Below the pieces are notes generated by a model. That model searched no databases. It was not told the origin of the DNA and saw nothing but the letters and a program-made list of their open reading frames with translations. The translations under genes and the position numbers were made by a program. Shown here one piece after another: positions 37,484-47,767 of a stretch of DNA of 64,000 nucleotides. The DNA lies in NCBI RefSeq assembly GCF_034350045.1, contig NZ_CP133781.1, forward strand, positions 1,332,001 to 1,396,000, in the 5' to 3' direction. Position 1 is the stretch's first letter, and each line of letters starts with the position of its first letter. Source of the stretch: Pseudomonas sp. CCI4.2. GTDB lineage: Bacteria; Pseudomonadota; Gammaproteobacteria; Pseudomonadales; Pseudomonadaceae.

Positions 37484-38035
37484 TCAGCGGCTGAGGACGG
37501 CGTATCGATCACAGTCCAAGGTGTGATCCATGACCATGCCCGAGGATTGCATGAAGGCGTAACAAATGGTCGGACCCACAAAAGTGAAGCCCGCCTTCTT
37601 CATTGCTTTGCTCATCACCTCAGCCTCGGGGGTAATCGCCGGGACTTCGTTGCGGTCCTTAAAATGGTTGGTCTTGGACTCGCCGCCAACAAAAGACCAC
37701 AGCCACTTCACTGGGTCATCTTGCGCCAACCAGGCACGCGCATTACGCCGCGCTGCATTGAGCTTCAGACGATTGCGAATAATGCCCGGGTCGAGCATCA
37801 ATGTTTCCAGGTATTCATCGCTCATCTGCGCAATCTTGTGCACGTCAAAGCCGAACATGACTTCGCGATAACGGGCGCGTTTCTTCAAAATCGTGATCCA
37901 TGAGAGCCCCGCCTGGAACCCTTCTAGCAATAACAACTCGAAGAGCTTCTGCGCATCGCGCAGCGGCACGCCCCACTCTTGATCGTGATAATCGATATAC
38001 AGCGGGTCTTCGTTGCACCAAAAGCAGCGTGGCAT
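37484..38035 (-). CDS. tag: DNA-3-methyladenine glycosylase I
   Basis: This base-excision enzyme removes 3-methyladenine. The 183-residue protein shows the Tag N-terminus RCFWCNEDPLYIDYHDQEWG, the core GFQAGLSWITILKKR, and the zinc ligands Cys4, His17 and the C-terminal HTLDCDR. It is divergent from glyQ and upstream of lpxL on the same strand (38 bases). Confidence 0.97.
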   Translation of the reverse strand: MPRCFWCNEDPLYIDYHDQEWGVPLRDAQKLFELLLLEGFQAGLSWITILKKRARYREVMFGFDVHKIAQMSDEYLETLMLDPGIIRNRLKLNAARRNARAWLAQDDPVKWLWSFVGGESKTNHFKDRNEVPAITPEAEVMSKAMKKAGFTFVGPTICYAFMQSSGMVMDHTLDCDRYAVLSR

Positions 38036-38114
38036 AGGCCTCCAAGGGTCGAGGCGCGGCCGAATCGGGTATACTCCCGCTCTTTAAATCGCAGCCCCAG
38101 TACAGGTGAATTTC

Positions 38115-39058
<944 letters not shown>

Positions 39059-39062
<4 letters not shown>

Positions 39063-41113
39063 GTGCTCAAGATTTCCTGGTTGAATTGGGCACCGAAGAA
39101 CTGCCTCCAAAAGCCCTGAGCATTCTGGGTGACGCGTTCTTGGCCGGTATCGAAAAAGGCTTGCAAGCTGCTGGCCTGAGCTTCACCGCCACGCATGTTT
39201 ACGCTGCACCGCGTCGTCTGGCCGTGTTGATCACGCAACTGACGACCCAGCAGGAAGACCGTAGCGTTAACCTGGACGGTCCGCCGCGGCAGGCTGCTTT
39301 CGACGCCGACGGCAATCCAACCCAGGCCGCGCTGGGCTTCGCCAAGAAGTGCGGCGTCGAGCTGAGCGAAATCGATCAGAGCGGCCCGAAGCTGCGCTTT
39401 AGCCAGAACATCGTTGGCAAACCAACGATCAGCCTGTTGCCAACCATCGTTGAAGACTCGCTGAATGATCTGCCGATTCCAAAACGCATGCGTTGGGGTG
39501 CGCGCAAAGAAGAGTTCGTTCGTCCAACCCAATGGCTGGTGATGTTGTTCGGCGATCACGTGATCGACTGCACGATCCTCGCTCAAAAATCCGGACGAGA
39601 TTCCCGTGGTCACCGTTTCCATCACCCGGAAAACGTGCGCATCACCTCGCCGGCCAATTACTTGCAAGACCTGCGTGCCGCCTATGTATTGGCTGACTTC
39701 ACTGAGCGCCGTGAGCTGATCAGCAAGCGCGTTGCTGAACTGGCCACCCAGCACGAAGGCACTGCCATCGTGCCGCCAAGCCTACTCGACGAAGTCACCG
39801 GGCTTGTCGAATGGCCGGTGCCGCTGGTGTGTTCGTTCGAAGAGCGCTTTCTTGAAGTGCCGCAAGAAGCCTTGATCATCACCATGCAGGACAACCAGAA
39901 GTATTTCTGCCTGCTGGATTCCGAGGGCAAGTTGCTGCCGCGTTTCATTACCGTGGCCAACATCGAAAGCAAAGACCCGGCGCAAATCGTGTCGGGTAAC
40001 GAGAAAGTGGTTCGCCCACGCCTCACCGATGCCGAGTTCTTCTTCAAACAAGACAAAAAGCAGAAGCTGGAGACCTTCAACCAGCGCCTGCAAAACGTCG
40101 TATTCCAGGCACAGCTGGGCAGCGTGTTCGATAAAGCCGAACGTGTGTCGAAGCTGGCGGCTTTCATTGCTTCGCGTATCGGCGGTGATGCACTGCGCGC
40201 TGGCCGTGCAGGTCTGCTCTCGAAGTGTGATTTGGCGACTGAGATGGTCGGCGAATTCCCGGAGATGCAAGGCGTTGCCGGTTATTACTACGCAATGGCA
40301 GACGGCGAGCCTGAAGACGTTGCGCTGGCTTTGAACGAGCAGTACATGCCGCGCGGTGCTGGCGCTGAATTGCCAACCACCCTGACCGGTGCAGCCGTGG
40401 CAATTGCCGACAAACTCGACACCTTGGTCGGCATTTTCGGTATTGGCATGCTGCCTACCGGTAGCAAAGACCCGTACGCACTGCGTCGCGCTGCATTGGG
40501 CGTACTGCGAATTCTGATCGACAAGAAACTGGACCTTGATCTGGTGCAGACCGTTGCTTTTGCTGTCGGCCAATTCGGCACCAAGATCAAACCGGCTGGC
40601 TTGGCCGATCAAGTGCTGGAATTCATCTTCGACCGCCTGCGTGCGCGCTATGAAGATGAAGGGGTTGAGGTTGCGGTCTACCTGTCGGTACGCGCACTGA
40701 AACCAGCGTCAGCCCTTGATTTCGATCAGCGGGTTCAAGCCGTTCAAGCGTTCCGCACATTGCCTGAAGCCGCAGCGCTCGCTGCCGTGAACAAACGTGT
40801 GTCGAACCTGCTGAGCAAAGCCCAAGGCGGAATCTCCAGCGCTGTTGAACCTAAGTACTTCGATAACGCCAACGAGTTCTCGCTGTACTCGGCCATCCAG
40901 CAGGCTGACCAGGCCGTGCAACCGATGGCGGCTTCCCGTCAGTACACCGAAGCCTTGGGGCGTCTGGCGGCACTGCGTGAACCGGTTGATGCGTTCTTCG
41001 AAGCGGTGATGGTCAACGCAGAAGACGCCAGCGTTCGCGCGAACCGTTATGCGTTACTGGCTCGCTTGCGCGGTTTGTTCCTCGGCGTTGCCGATATATC
41101 GCTGCTGGGCTAA
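39059..41113 (+). CDS. glyS: glycyl-tRNA synthetase beta subunit
   Basis: The 684-residue tRNA-binding partner of GlyQ. The N-terminus [17 protein letters not shown] is typical, and an HD-like region and C-terminal anticodon-binding domain follow (…[17 protein letters not shown]). It is translationally coupled to glyQ and probably cotranscribed with gmhB (15-base gap) and plsC. Confidence 0.97.
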
Positions 41114-41128
41114 CGGAAGGGGCAAAGC

Positions 41129-41665
41129 GTGAAGCTGCTGATTCTCGATCGGGACGGGGTGATCAACTATGACTCCGACGCTTACATCAAATCGGTGGAG
41201 CAATGGCTGCCCATTCCCGGCTCGATCGAGGCTATCGCGCAACTGAGTAAAGCCGGCTGGACCGTGGCCGTCGCCACCAACCAGTCGGGAATAGCCCGCG
41301 GGTTTTACGACATCGCTACCCTTGATGCCATGCACGTGCGGTTGCGTGAATTGGTGGCGGAGCAGGGCGGCGAAGTGGGTTTGATCGTGTATTGCCCACA
41401 TGGGCCGGACGACGGCTGCGATTGCCGTAAGCCAAAACCGGGCATGCTCAATACGATCGCCAAGCATTATTCGGCTAATCTGGCGGGTGTGTGGTTTGTT
41501 GGCGACACCAAGGGTGACCTGGCTGCGGCAATAGCCGCCGATTGTCAGCCCGTATTGGTGAAGACCGGTAAAGGTTCGAGAACGATGAATTCTCCTCTGC
41601 CTACCGGCACATTGATTTTTGACGATCTTGCGGCAGTTGCCGCAGGTCTTATTCAACAGCATTAA
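41129..41665 (+). CDS. gmhB: D-glycero-beta-D-manno-heptose-1,7-bisphosphate 7-phosphatase
   Basis: A HAD phosphatase in ADP-heptose synthesis for the LPS core. The 178-residue protein has motif I LDRDGVINYDSD, motif II ATNQSG, the zinc-binding loop CPHGPDDGCDCRKPKPG, and GDTKGDL. It has a GTG start at 41129 with GGAAGGGG upstream. It sits 15 bases after glyS and is followed by plsC. Confidence 0.95.
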   Translation: MKLLILDRDGVINYDSDAYIKSVEQWLPIPGSIEAIAQLSKAGWTVAVATNQSGIARGFYDIATLDAMHVRLRELVAEQGGEVGLIVYCPHGPDDGCDCRKPKPGMLNTIAKHYSANLAGVWFVGDTKGDLAAAIAADCQPVLVKTGKGSRTMNSPLPTGTLIFDDLAAVAAGLIQQH

Positions 41666-41699
41666 TAGACGGGCGATGCCCGCAACGGTAAAAGCACTT

Positions 41700-42470
41700 A
41701 TGTCGATCATGCAGGCAATCAGAACCTTCTTCTTTTACCTGCTGCTGGGCACCAGTTCACTGATGTGGTGCACGCTGAGTTTCTTCATCGCCCCGTTTTT
41801 ACCGTTCCGCATGCGTTATCGGTTTATCAACGTGTACTGGTGCCGCTGCGCGTTATGGCTAACCCGGGTATTTCTCAATATCCATGTGGAAGTGAAGGGC
41901 CAGGAAAATGTCCCGCAGCAGCCGTGCGTAATTCTTTCCAATCACCAGAGCACGTGGGAAACATTCTTCCTCTCTGCGCATTTCGAACCGCTTAGCCAAG
42001 TGCTCAAGCGTGAGTTGCTGTATGTCCCTTTCTTTGGTTGGGCCATGGCCATGTTGCGGCCCATCGCGATCAACCGTGACAACCCAAAAGCGGCGCTCAA
42101 GCACGTCGCCAAACGCGGGGACGAGCTGCTTAAGGATGGAGTCTGGGTACTGATCTTTCCGGAAGGGACCCGAGTCCCGTTTGGCCAAGTGGGTAAATTC
42201 TCACGGGGCGGTACCGCACTGGCGGTAAACGCAAACCTTCCCGTGCTACCTATTGCCCACAACGCGGGTAAATATTGGCCGAAGGAAGGTTGGGCTAAAA
42301 AGGCCGGTACCATCGAAGTTGTCATTGGCGAACCGATGTATGCAGAGGGCACTGGTCCTCGAGCCATTGCAGCGCTCAACGACCGCGTTCAGGCCTGGAA
42401 CGAAGCCACTCAACGCGCCTTGGGCTCCGTGGTTGCACCCGCGGTGAGCGGAGAAAATGCAGTTGTCTGA
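41700..42470 (+). CDS. plsC: 1-acyl-sn-glycerol-3-phosphate acyltransferase (PlsC family)
   Basis: An inner-membrane phospholipid enzyme of ~256 residues with an N-terminal hydrophobic segment. The acyltransferase motif is NHQSTWE (HX4E rather than the more usual HX4D), with FPEGTR further on. Starts at 41619 or 41676 would be possible, but 41700 (MSIMQAIRTFFFYLLLG) best fits relatives; its RBS is weak. PAO1 calls the ortholog lptA. It ends the glyQS-gmhB-plsC run and converges on the glucosidase gene. Confidence 0.92.
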   Translation: MSIMQAIRTFFFYLLLGTSSLMWCTLSFFIAPFLPFRMRYRFINVYWCRCALWLTRVFLNIHVEVKGQENVPQQPCVILSNHQSTWETFFLSAHFEPLSQVLKRELLYVPFFGWAMAMLRPIAINRDNPKAALKHVAKRGDELLKDGVWVLIFPEGTRVPFGQVGKFSRGGTALAVNANLPVLPIAHNAGKYWPKEGWAKKAGTIEVVIGEPMYAEGTGPRAIAALNDRVQAWNEATQRALGSVVAPAVSGENAVV

Positions 42471-42619
42471 TTTGTGGATAACCTGTGCACCAATTTTATG
42501 ATTTTATTGAAAGGGTGCTCTAAGCCACTAATTTATCTGCTTATTTCTAAAGTTCATTAGCGAGCCAAAAACGTGCATAAGTTTTTCTAGCCACGCTTGT
42601 TGACTACTTTCGTTACCGG
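42471..42619. other. AT-rich convergent gap with a perfect DnaA box
   Basis: A 149-base gap between the stops of plsC and the glucosidase gene. TGTGGATAA lies at 42473-42481, and a one-mismatch variant (CGTGCATAAG at 42572) lies further on. The sequence between is AT-rich. No terminator hairpin is obvious. It marks the boundary between the conserved glyQS-plsC block and the accessory genes before gyrB. Confidence 0.5.
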
Positions 42620-45253
42620 CTATTTTTGCAGCAGCAATGCCACCAATGCGCTCCAGCCGGTTTGATGAGAGGCACCGAGGCCACGCCCAGTTTCGCCGTT
42701 GAAGTACTCGTGAAACAACACCAGATCCTTGCTTACCGGATCAGCCTGCAGCTGTGGATAAGCTGCCATGCTCGGGCGTCTTCCATTTTCATCGAGTAAA
42801 AAAAGACGCGTCAGACGCTGGCTTAGGCCGTCAGTGACTTCGTCCAATGATGAGAGAAATCCCGAACCCGTCGGGAATTCGACCAGGAAGTTGTCATCGT
42901 AATAACGATGAAACTCTCGCAGGGATTCGATCAGCATGTAGTTCACTGGCATCCACACCGGCCCCCGCCAGTTAGAATTTCCGCCGTACAGCCGCGAGTT
43001 TGACTCCGCCGGCTGATAATCAGCGCACAGGGTATTGCCGTTGATCTGCATGCCGAATGGCTTTTCCGCGTAAGCCTTCGATAGCGAACGAATGCCGAAC
43101 TCAGACAAGAACTCGCTTTCGTCGAGCATCCGTGACAGCAGATCTTTAGTCCGCTGACCACGCAGCAGCGCCAGTAGAAGCCGGTTGCCTTTACCTGGCT
43201 CCGTCCAACGGGAGATTAATCGAGCAAGGTCCGGGCGATGCCGAAGAAAGCCGAGCATCCGTTCACGCAAACCCGGCAAGCCTTCATGCTCGCGCTGCTC
43301 CAACACTTGAACCGCAAACAGTGGCATCAACCCTACGAGTGAGCGCAGCCGCACGGGCTCGATGCTGCCATCAGGACGGTGCAGTACGTCATAGAAAAAC
43401 TTGTCCTGTTCATCCCAAAGACCTCCTGAGCTGTCATCACCCCGATTGATCGCGCCGGCAATGTACAAAAAATGCTCAAAGAATTTAACCGCGATATCGA
43501 CATACACGGAATTACGTTTGGCTAACTCCAAAGCGATGCGCATCAGGTCGACGGCATACGCCGCGACCCAAGCGGTGCCGTCGGCCTGATCCAATTCGTA
43601 TCCTGGCGCCATGGCTGCGGATCTGTCGAACAGCGCGATGTTATCCAGTCCCAAGAAGCCACCTTGAAACACGTTGCGACCTTCGGCGTCTTTACGGTTG
43701 ACCCACCAGGAAAAATTCAGCAAAAGCTTATGGAATATTCGCTCAAGGAAATCCAGATCGCCAACGCCTGTCAGCTCCTTTTCCTTTTGATAAACCCGCC
43801 ATGACGCCCAAGCGTGGACGGGTGGGTTGGCATCATCGAAGCGCCATTCGTACGCCGGCAATTGTCCGTTCGGGTGCATAAACCGGTCTTTCACCAGCAG
43901 CAACAATTGCTCCTTGGCGAACACCGGATCGATCAATGCAAACGCGACAGCCTGAAAGGCCAAATCCCAGGAGGCATACCAGGGGTATTCCCACTTATCG
44001 GGCATGGAAACGATGTCAAAATTGGAAAGATGGCGCCAGTGAGTATTACGAATACTGGCCCGCTCGGGTGGAGGTGGCGGCTGTGTCGAATCACCGTCCA
44101 GCCAGCGATTGACGTCGAAATAATACAACTGCTTCGACCACAGTAAACCGGCCAAAGCTTGGCGCTGAACGTTACGGGCATCGGCGTCATTTTGGTTGTG
44201 CTGCAGCGCGGCGTAATAATCGTCGGCTTGCTTGCGGCATAGATCCACGAGCTTCCTGCCGTTAACGGCCTCGGCACCTGGGGGAGCAAAGCGCAGGTAA
44301 ATAACCTCTGTTTCGCGGCCTTTGAGTTCGAGCACGAAATGCGCCGCAGCGCGGGTCCCATTGTCGCGATGTACAGCGTTGGCGTTTGCGCCGGCTACGC
44401 AGTCATTGATCCCATCCTTGAACGGTCCACTCGCCCATTGACCGCTTAAGCGGGGAGTATTGGTATCGTTTTCACAGAACAGCCATTCACAGGTTTGGGG
44501 ACCCCACGCGGTAGCAACTCTGTCAGGCTGCTGGGGATAACTTGCGAGGACTTGCTGGTCTTGCAGAACCAAGGCGGGGCGTTCGGCTGAATCACCCCAA
44601 CTCCAGGTATTACGCGCCCAGACATGCGGCAGAACATGCAAGCGGGCGGATTTCTCCGAACGATTTTCCACCGTAATACGCATGAAAATATCGTCGGGCG
44701 TGTGCTTGGCGTATTCGATGGTTACGTCGAAATAATTGTTGTCGTCGAATACGCCGGTATCCAGCACCTCGTACTCCGAATCGTTTAGGCCGCGCCGGCC
44801 GTTTTCTTGAACCAAATCATCGTAGGGAAACGCCGCGTGCGGGTATTTGTAGAGCATGCGCATATAGGCGTGGCTGGGAATTCCATCAACGTGGAAATAC
44901 AGCTCTTTGACGTCCTCACCGTGATTACCTTCCGAGTTATTCAGACCGAACAACCGCTCCTTTATAATCGGATCACGCTCGTTCCACAGCCCAAGCCCCA
45001 GGCACCAGCGTTGCGCTTTGTCAGAAAACCCCGCGAGCCCATCCTCCCCCCATCGATACGCACGACTGCGTGCATGGTCATGGGGGAAATAACGCCAGGC
45101 ATCCCCATCAGCACTGTAGTCCTCACGCACCGTACCCCACTGACGGTCACTGAGATATGGTCCCCACTCACGCCAACGATCAGCATCATCACCCGACAGG
45201 CGCTGGCTTTCGACGGTTTTAAGAAGTGGGTTTGGATGGGTCTCAGCAGTCAT
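42620..45253 (-). CDS. GH63/MGH1-like glycoside hydrolase (glucosidase)
   Basis: An 877-residue protein without a signal peptide. It shows an N-terminal beta-sandwich-like region (~20-360) and an (alpha/alpha)6 barrel (~400-877). Barrel blocks include WEYPWYASWDLAFQAVAFALIDP, GGFLGLDNIALFDRS, YGGNSNWRGPVWMPVNYML and LGASHQTGWSALVALLLQ. These match mannosylglycerate-hydrolase-like/GH63 glucosidases found in many proteobacteria. The substrate is unknown, perhaps a cytoplasmic alpha-glucan or compatible-solute glucoside. It is the last gene of a leftward series behind gyrB, 99 bases after the primase-helicase. Its base composition is closer to the core genome than that of the two preceding genes, so it may be an older resident. 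Confidence 0.87.
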   Translation of the reverse strand: MTAETHPNPLLKTVESQRLSGDDADRWREWGPYLSDRQWGTVREDYSADGDAWRYFPHDHARSRAYRWGEDGLAGFSDKAQRWCLGLGLWNERDPIIKERLFGLNNSEGNHGEDVKELYFHVDGIPSHAYMRMLYKYPHAAFPYDDLVQENGRRGLNDSEYEVLDTGVFDDNNYFDVTIEYAKHTPDDIFMRITVENRSEKSARLHVLPHVWARNTWSWGDSAERPALVLQDQQVLASYPQQPDRVATAWGPQTCEWLFCENDTNTPRLSGQWASGPFKDGINDCVAGANANAVHRDNGTRAAAHFVLELKGRETEVIYLRFAPPGAEAVNGRKLVDLCRKQADDYYAALQHNQNDADARNVQRQALAGLLWSKQLYYFDVNRWLDGDSTQPPPPPERASIRNTHWRHLSNFDIVSMPDKWEYPWYASWDLAFQAVAFALIDPVFAKEQLLLLVKDRFMHPNGQLPAYEWRFDDANPPVHAWASWRVYQKEKELTGVGDLDFLERIFHKLLLNFSWWVNRKDAEGRNVFQGGFLGLDNIALFDRSAAMAPGYELDQADGTAWVAAYAVDLMRIALELAKRNSVYVDIAVKFFEHFLYIAGAINRGDDSSGGLWDEQDKFFYDVLHRPDGSIEPVRLRSLVGLMPLFAVQVLEQREHEGLPGLRERMLGFLRHRPDLARLISRWTEPGKGNRLLLALLRGQRTKDLLSRMLDESEFLSEFGIRSLSKAYAEKPFGMQINGNTLCADYQPAESNSRLYGGNSNWRGPVWMPVNYMLIESLREFHRYYDDNFLVEFPTGSGFLSSLDEVTDGLSQRLTRLFLLDENGRRPSMAAYPQLQADPVSKDLVLFHEYFNGETGRGLGASHQTGWSALVALLLQK

Positions 45254-45352
45254 CGATACGTCCAGGGAGGTTGGATGTTCCCCAGTGTAAAGCGCTGGGG
45301 ACTGTTGAGGCAGCGTTCGGTGGGAATCGTTCAGGTGGGATTCAGCGATGTT

Positions 45353-47725
45353 CTAAAGCAGCTCCATTGAGCCGATTCCGTCTAAAACTCGATATCCCAT
45401 TGCCTTGTAACCTACTTGGCGTTTCTCCCACATCCTCAGTAGAGCTGCATGACCAAGATCTACATAGTCGATTACTTGTACGTCAGTTTTATCCGCATGC
45501 TCTCGATGCAACCGACCTGCATATTGCTGGAGAATCCCCTTCCAAGAAATTGGCATTGCCAGCACCAATGTGTCCAGCGGGGGGTGATCGAAGCCTTCGC
45601 CTACCAATTTTCCAGTAGCCAGCAATACACGAGGGGCATCAGGAGGAAGTGCTTCAAGTTCACTCAACCGCGTAATTCGCTGTTTTTTCGGAACACGTCC
45701 GTGGAGGGTAAACACGTTATCTATACGCCCACGCAGTTCTGCCTCAAGAATATCCACGTGATCCGTTCTTTCGGTTAGCACCAAGACTTTCCTACCTTGG
45801 TTAAACGCCAATTCAATGTCCGCAACTATCTTGGAAGTTCGCTCTGCATCGCTGGATAAATGTCGGAACACGTCCTGAATGCCTGACCCCTCGGCCACTG
45901 ATATCGGCTTGGACAGTAATCGAGGCATTACAGACAGATCGCGCGGAGCGCTTTGTGGTCTGGCCGCTGTATGCCGGATAGGTCCGCACTGCATAAATAT
46001 GATCGGCTGTTGACCGTCCCGGCGAACCGGCGTGGCCGTTAGACCCACCACATACTTAGCGCTGGCATTTTTTAGTAAGGTTTCGAAGGAAATGGCGGAA
46101 AGGTGATGACATTCGTCGACGATGATTTGGCCATAGTCTTTTATTTTTTCACTGATCACACCTTTTCTCGATAACGACTGCATCACGGCAACATCAATAA
46201 TGCCGGTAGGTTTAGCTTTTCCGCCTCCGATTGTTCCGATTACACCTTTGCCTACATCCAGAAATGCCTGGAGGCGCTCTTGCCACTGACGCAATAAATC
46301 GGTTCGATGCACGAGTATCAACGTGTTTACCCCACGCTTCGCTATCAATGCCGCAGCACTTACGGTTTTCCCGAACGCAGTTGGCGCGCTCAGAATTCCT
46401 GCATCATGCTTAAGCATCGCAGCCACCGCGACTTCCTGATCACCTCGTAACGTACCGGAAAAACTTACATCAATTGACTTACCTACGAAGCGCTCATCGT
46501 TGAAAACAGGGGTAATCCCATTCTCACCAAAAAGCTCTAACACTGAGTCAAGGCACCCGCGTGGCAACGCAATATGGCTCGGAAAGTTTTCCGCGCAGCC
46601 AATAATCCTTGGCTTATTCCATACCGACATCCGCATGGCCTGAGCCTTATAAAATTCGAGATTTTGAAACGCGGCCAGTCTGATTAATTTATTGGCTAAC
46701 GGCTGCGGCAGCTCTGACTTCTCGAAATAGATAAGATTAGCGAGCGTAATTCTCAGGGTTTCGGGCAGTGGGCAAGCCAACTTTCGAGATTCAGACTCCC
46801 GACCCTTCCACGGCGCCACATAGTTTTCATCGTCAACATAGGTGACGTCCAACGGATCACGATGACCAGTAGCCCGCACAATAGTCGGCTCTACATCCGT
46901 CGGGAGCATTCGCTGAATAGTAGCGAGGAACGCCCACTGATCTGATTGGGGCTCCAAGAAATCATCAACAAACACACTATTGTTGTTGGCTCTGGCTCGC
47001 TTTTGTAAAGGGAGTGCAATCAGATTTCCAAAGCCACCTTTCGGCATGGTGTCCTGATTTGGAAACAGTCGATCATATGAGGAAAGCGCCAATTGGCGGG
47101 TACGCTCACATGCATGACTGATGATCGCCGCACCGAGACGGCGAGCGTCGTAGGCAGGGATATTTCGCTCAAAAAAGATCCATCCGTGCGCACCATTCCC
47201 TGATCTCGATACTTCCAGTGCTACGGGAATATCCAGCTCGCGACAGGACTGGACAAAGGCCCGGGCGTCATTACGCCATTCGGCCTCATCAAAGTCGACT
47301 GCGAGAAAATAGCAGGTGTCGTCAGGTAGTAAGGGGTAGATACCGACGACCACGTCACCGGCCAGATGGCGGTAAATCACTTCATTGGTAAGCGGTAGTA
47401 ACTGACGGTTGCTGCAATCGCCGCATTTGGTTCGCGGTTTATCACAAACACCTGCTCGCCATTCGTTGGCGCAGGCCGGGGAGTATCCAGACTTTCCGGT
47501 TTTGCTCTCCCATCGAATGGGGTAGACATCGGTGCGTCCACGGAATAACCGTCTGAAAAGATCAATTTTTTCGTTGGTGCTGAGGGTTAAAGAGTGTTCG
47601 ATAGGGATGACGACAATTTTTATTGAGTCCTTTGCAGGACGCCAATCGATAGAGTGAGCGTCAAGCAGAGCAATCAACCGAGTGTTCTCAGCTTGCAGTT
47701 TCGCCAACATGTCGGCGTCCGTCAC
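45353..47725 (-). CDS. archaeo-eukaryotic primase-SF2 helicase fusion (TOTE conflict-system type)
   Basis: A 790-residue fusion. After a short coiled coil (6-22) comes a treble-cysteine zinc insert (Cys85, 94, 101, 104). A primase core follows: VDFD with catalytic Asp144/Asp146, SGNGAHGW at 175-182 with His180, and FPNQDTMPKGGFGNLIALPLQ ending at 241. The SF2 helicase follows: APTAFGKT (447-454), DECH (537-540), GLTATP (561-566) and QYAGRLHRE (734-742). All catalytic residues are intact. GTG 47725 is chosen because AGAGGAAG lies ~6 bases upstream. It lies 42 bases behind the AlbA_2 gene and is AT-rich (24 G+C in the 60 bases from 46681). This primase-helicase class is known from TOTE conflict systems; anti-phage or anti-mobile-element activity is inferred. 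Confidence 0.9.
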   Translation of the reverse strand: MTDADMLAKLQAENTRLIALLDAHSIDWRPAKDSIKIVVIPIEHSLTLSTNEKIDLFRRLFRGRTDVYPIRWESKTGKSGYSPACANEWRAGVCDKPRTKCGDCSNRQLLPLTNEVIYRHLAGDVVVGIYPLLPDDTCYFLAVDFDEAEWRNDARAFVQSCRELDIPVALEVSRSGNGAHGWIFFERNIPAYDARRLGAAIISHACERTRQLALSSYDRLFPNQDTMPKGGFGNLIALPLQKRARANNNSVFVDDFLEPQSDQWAFLATIQRMLPTDVEPTIVRATGHRDPLDVTYVDDENYVAPWKGRESESRKLACPLPETLRITLANLIYFEKSELPQPLANKLIRLAAFQNLEFYKAQAMRMSVWNKPRIIGCAENFPSHIALPRGCLDSVLELFGENGITPVFNDERFVGKSIDVSFSGTLRGDQEVAVAAMLKHDAGILSAPTAFGKTVSAAALIAKRGVNTLILVHRTDLLRQWQERLQAFLDVGKGVIGTIGGGKAKPTGIIDVAVMQSLSRKGVISEKIKDYGQIIVDECHHLSAISFETLLKNASAKYVVGLTATPVRRDGQQPIIFMQCGPIRHTAARPQSAPRDLSVMPRLLSKPISVAEGSGIQDVFRHLSSDAERTSKIVADIELAFNQGRKVLVLTERTDHVDILEAELRGRIDNVFTLHGRVPKKQRITRLSELEALPPDAPRVLLATGKLVGEGFDHPPLDTLVLAMPISWKGILQQYAGRLHREHADKTDVQVIDYVDLGHAALLRMWEKRQVGYKAMGYRVLDGIGSMELL

Positions 47726-47767
47726 AGCGTGCTTCCTCTACCATTCAAAATTTGCTAGCTGTCAAAT

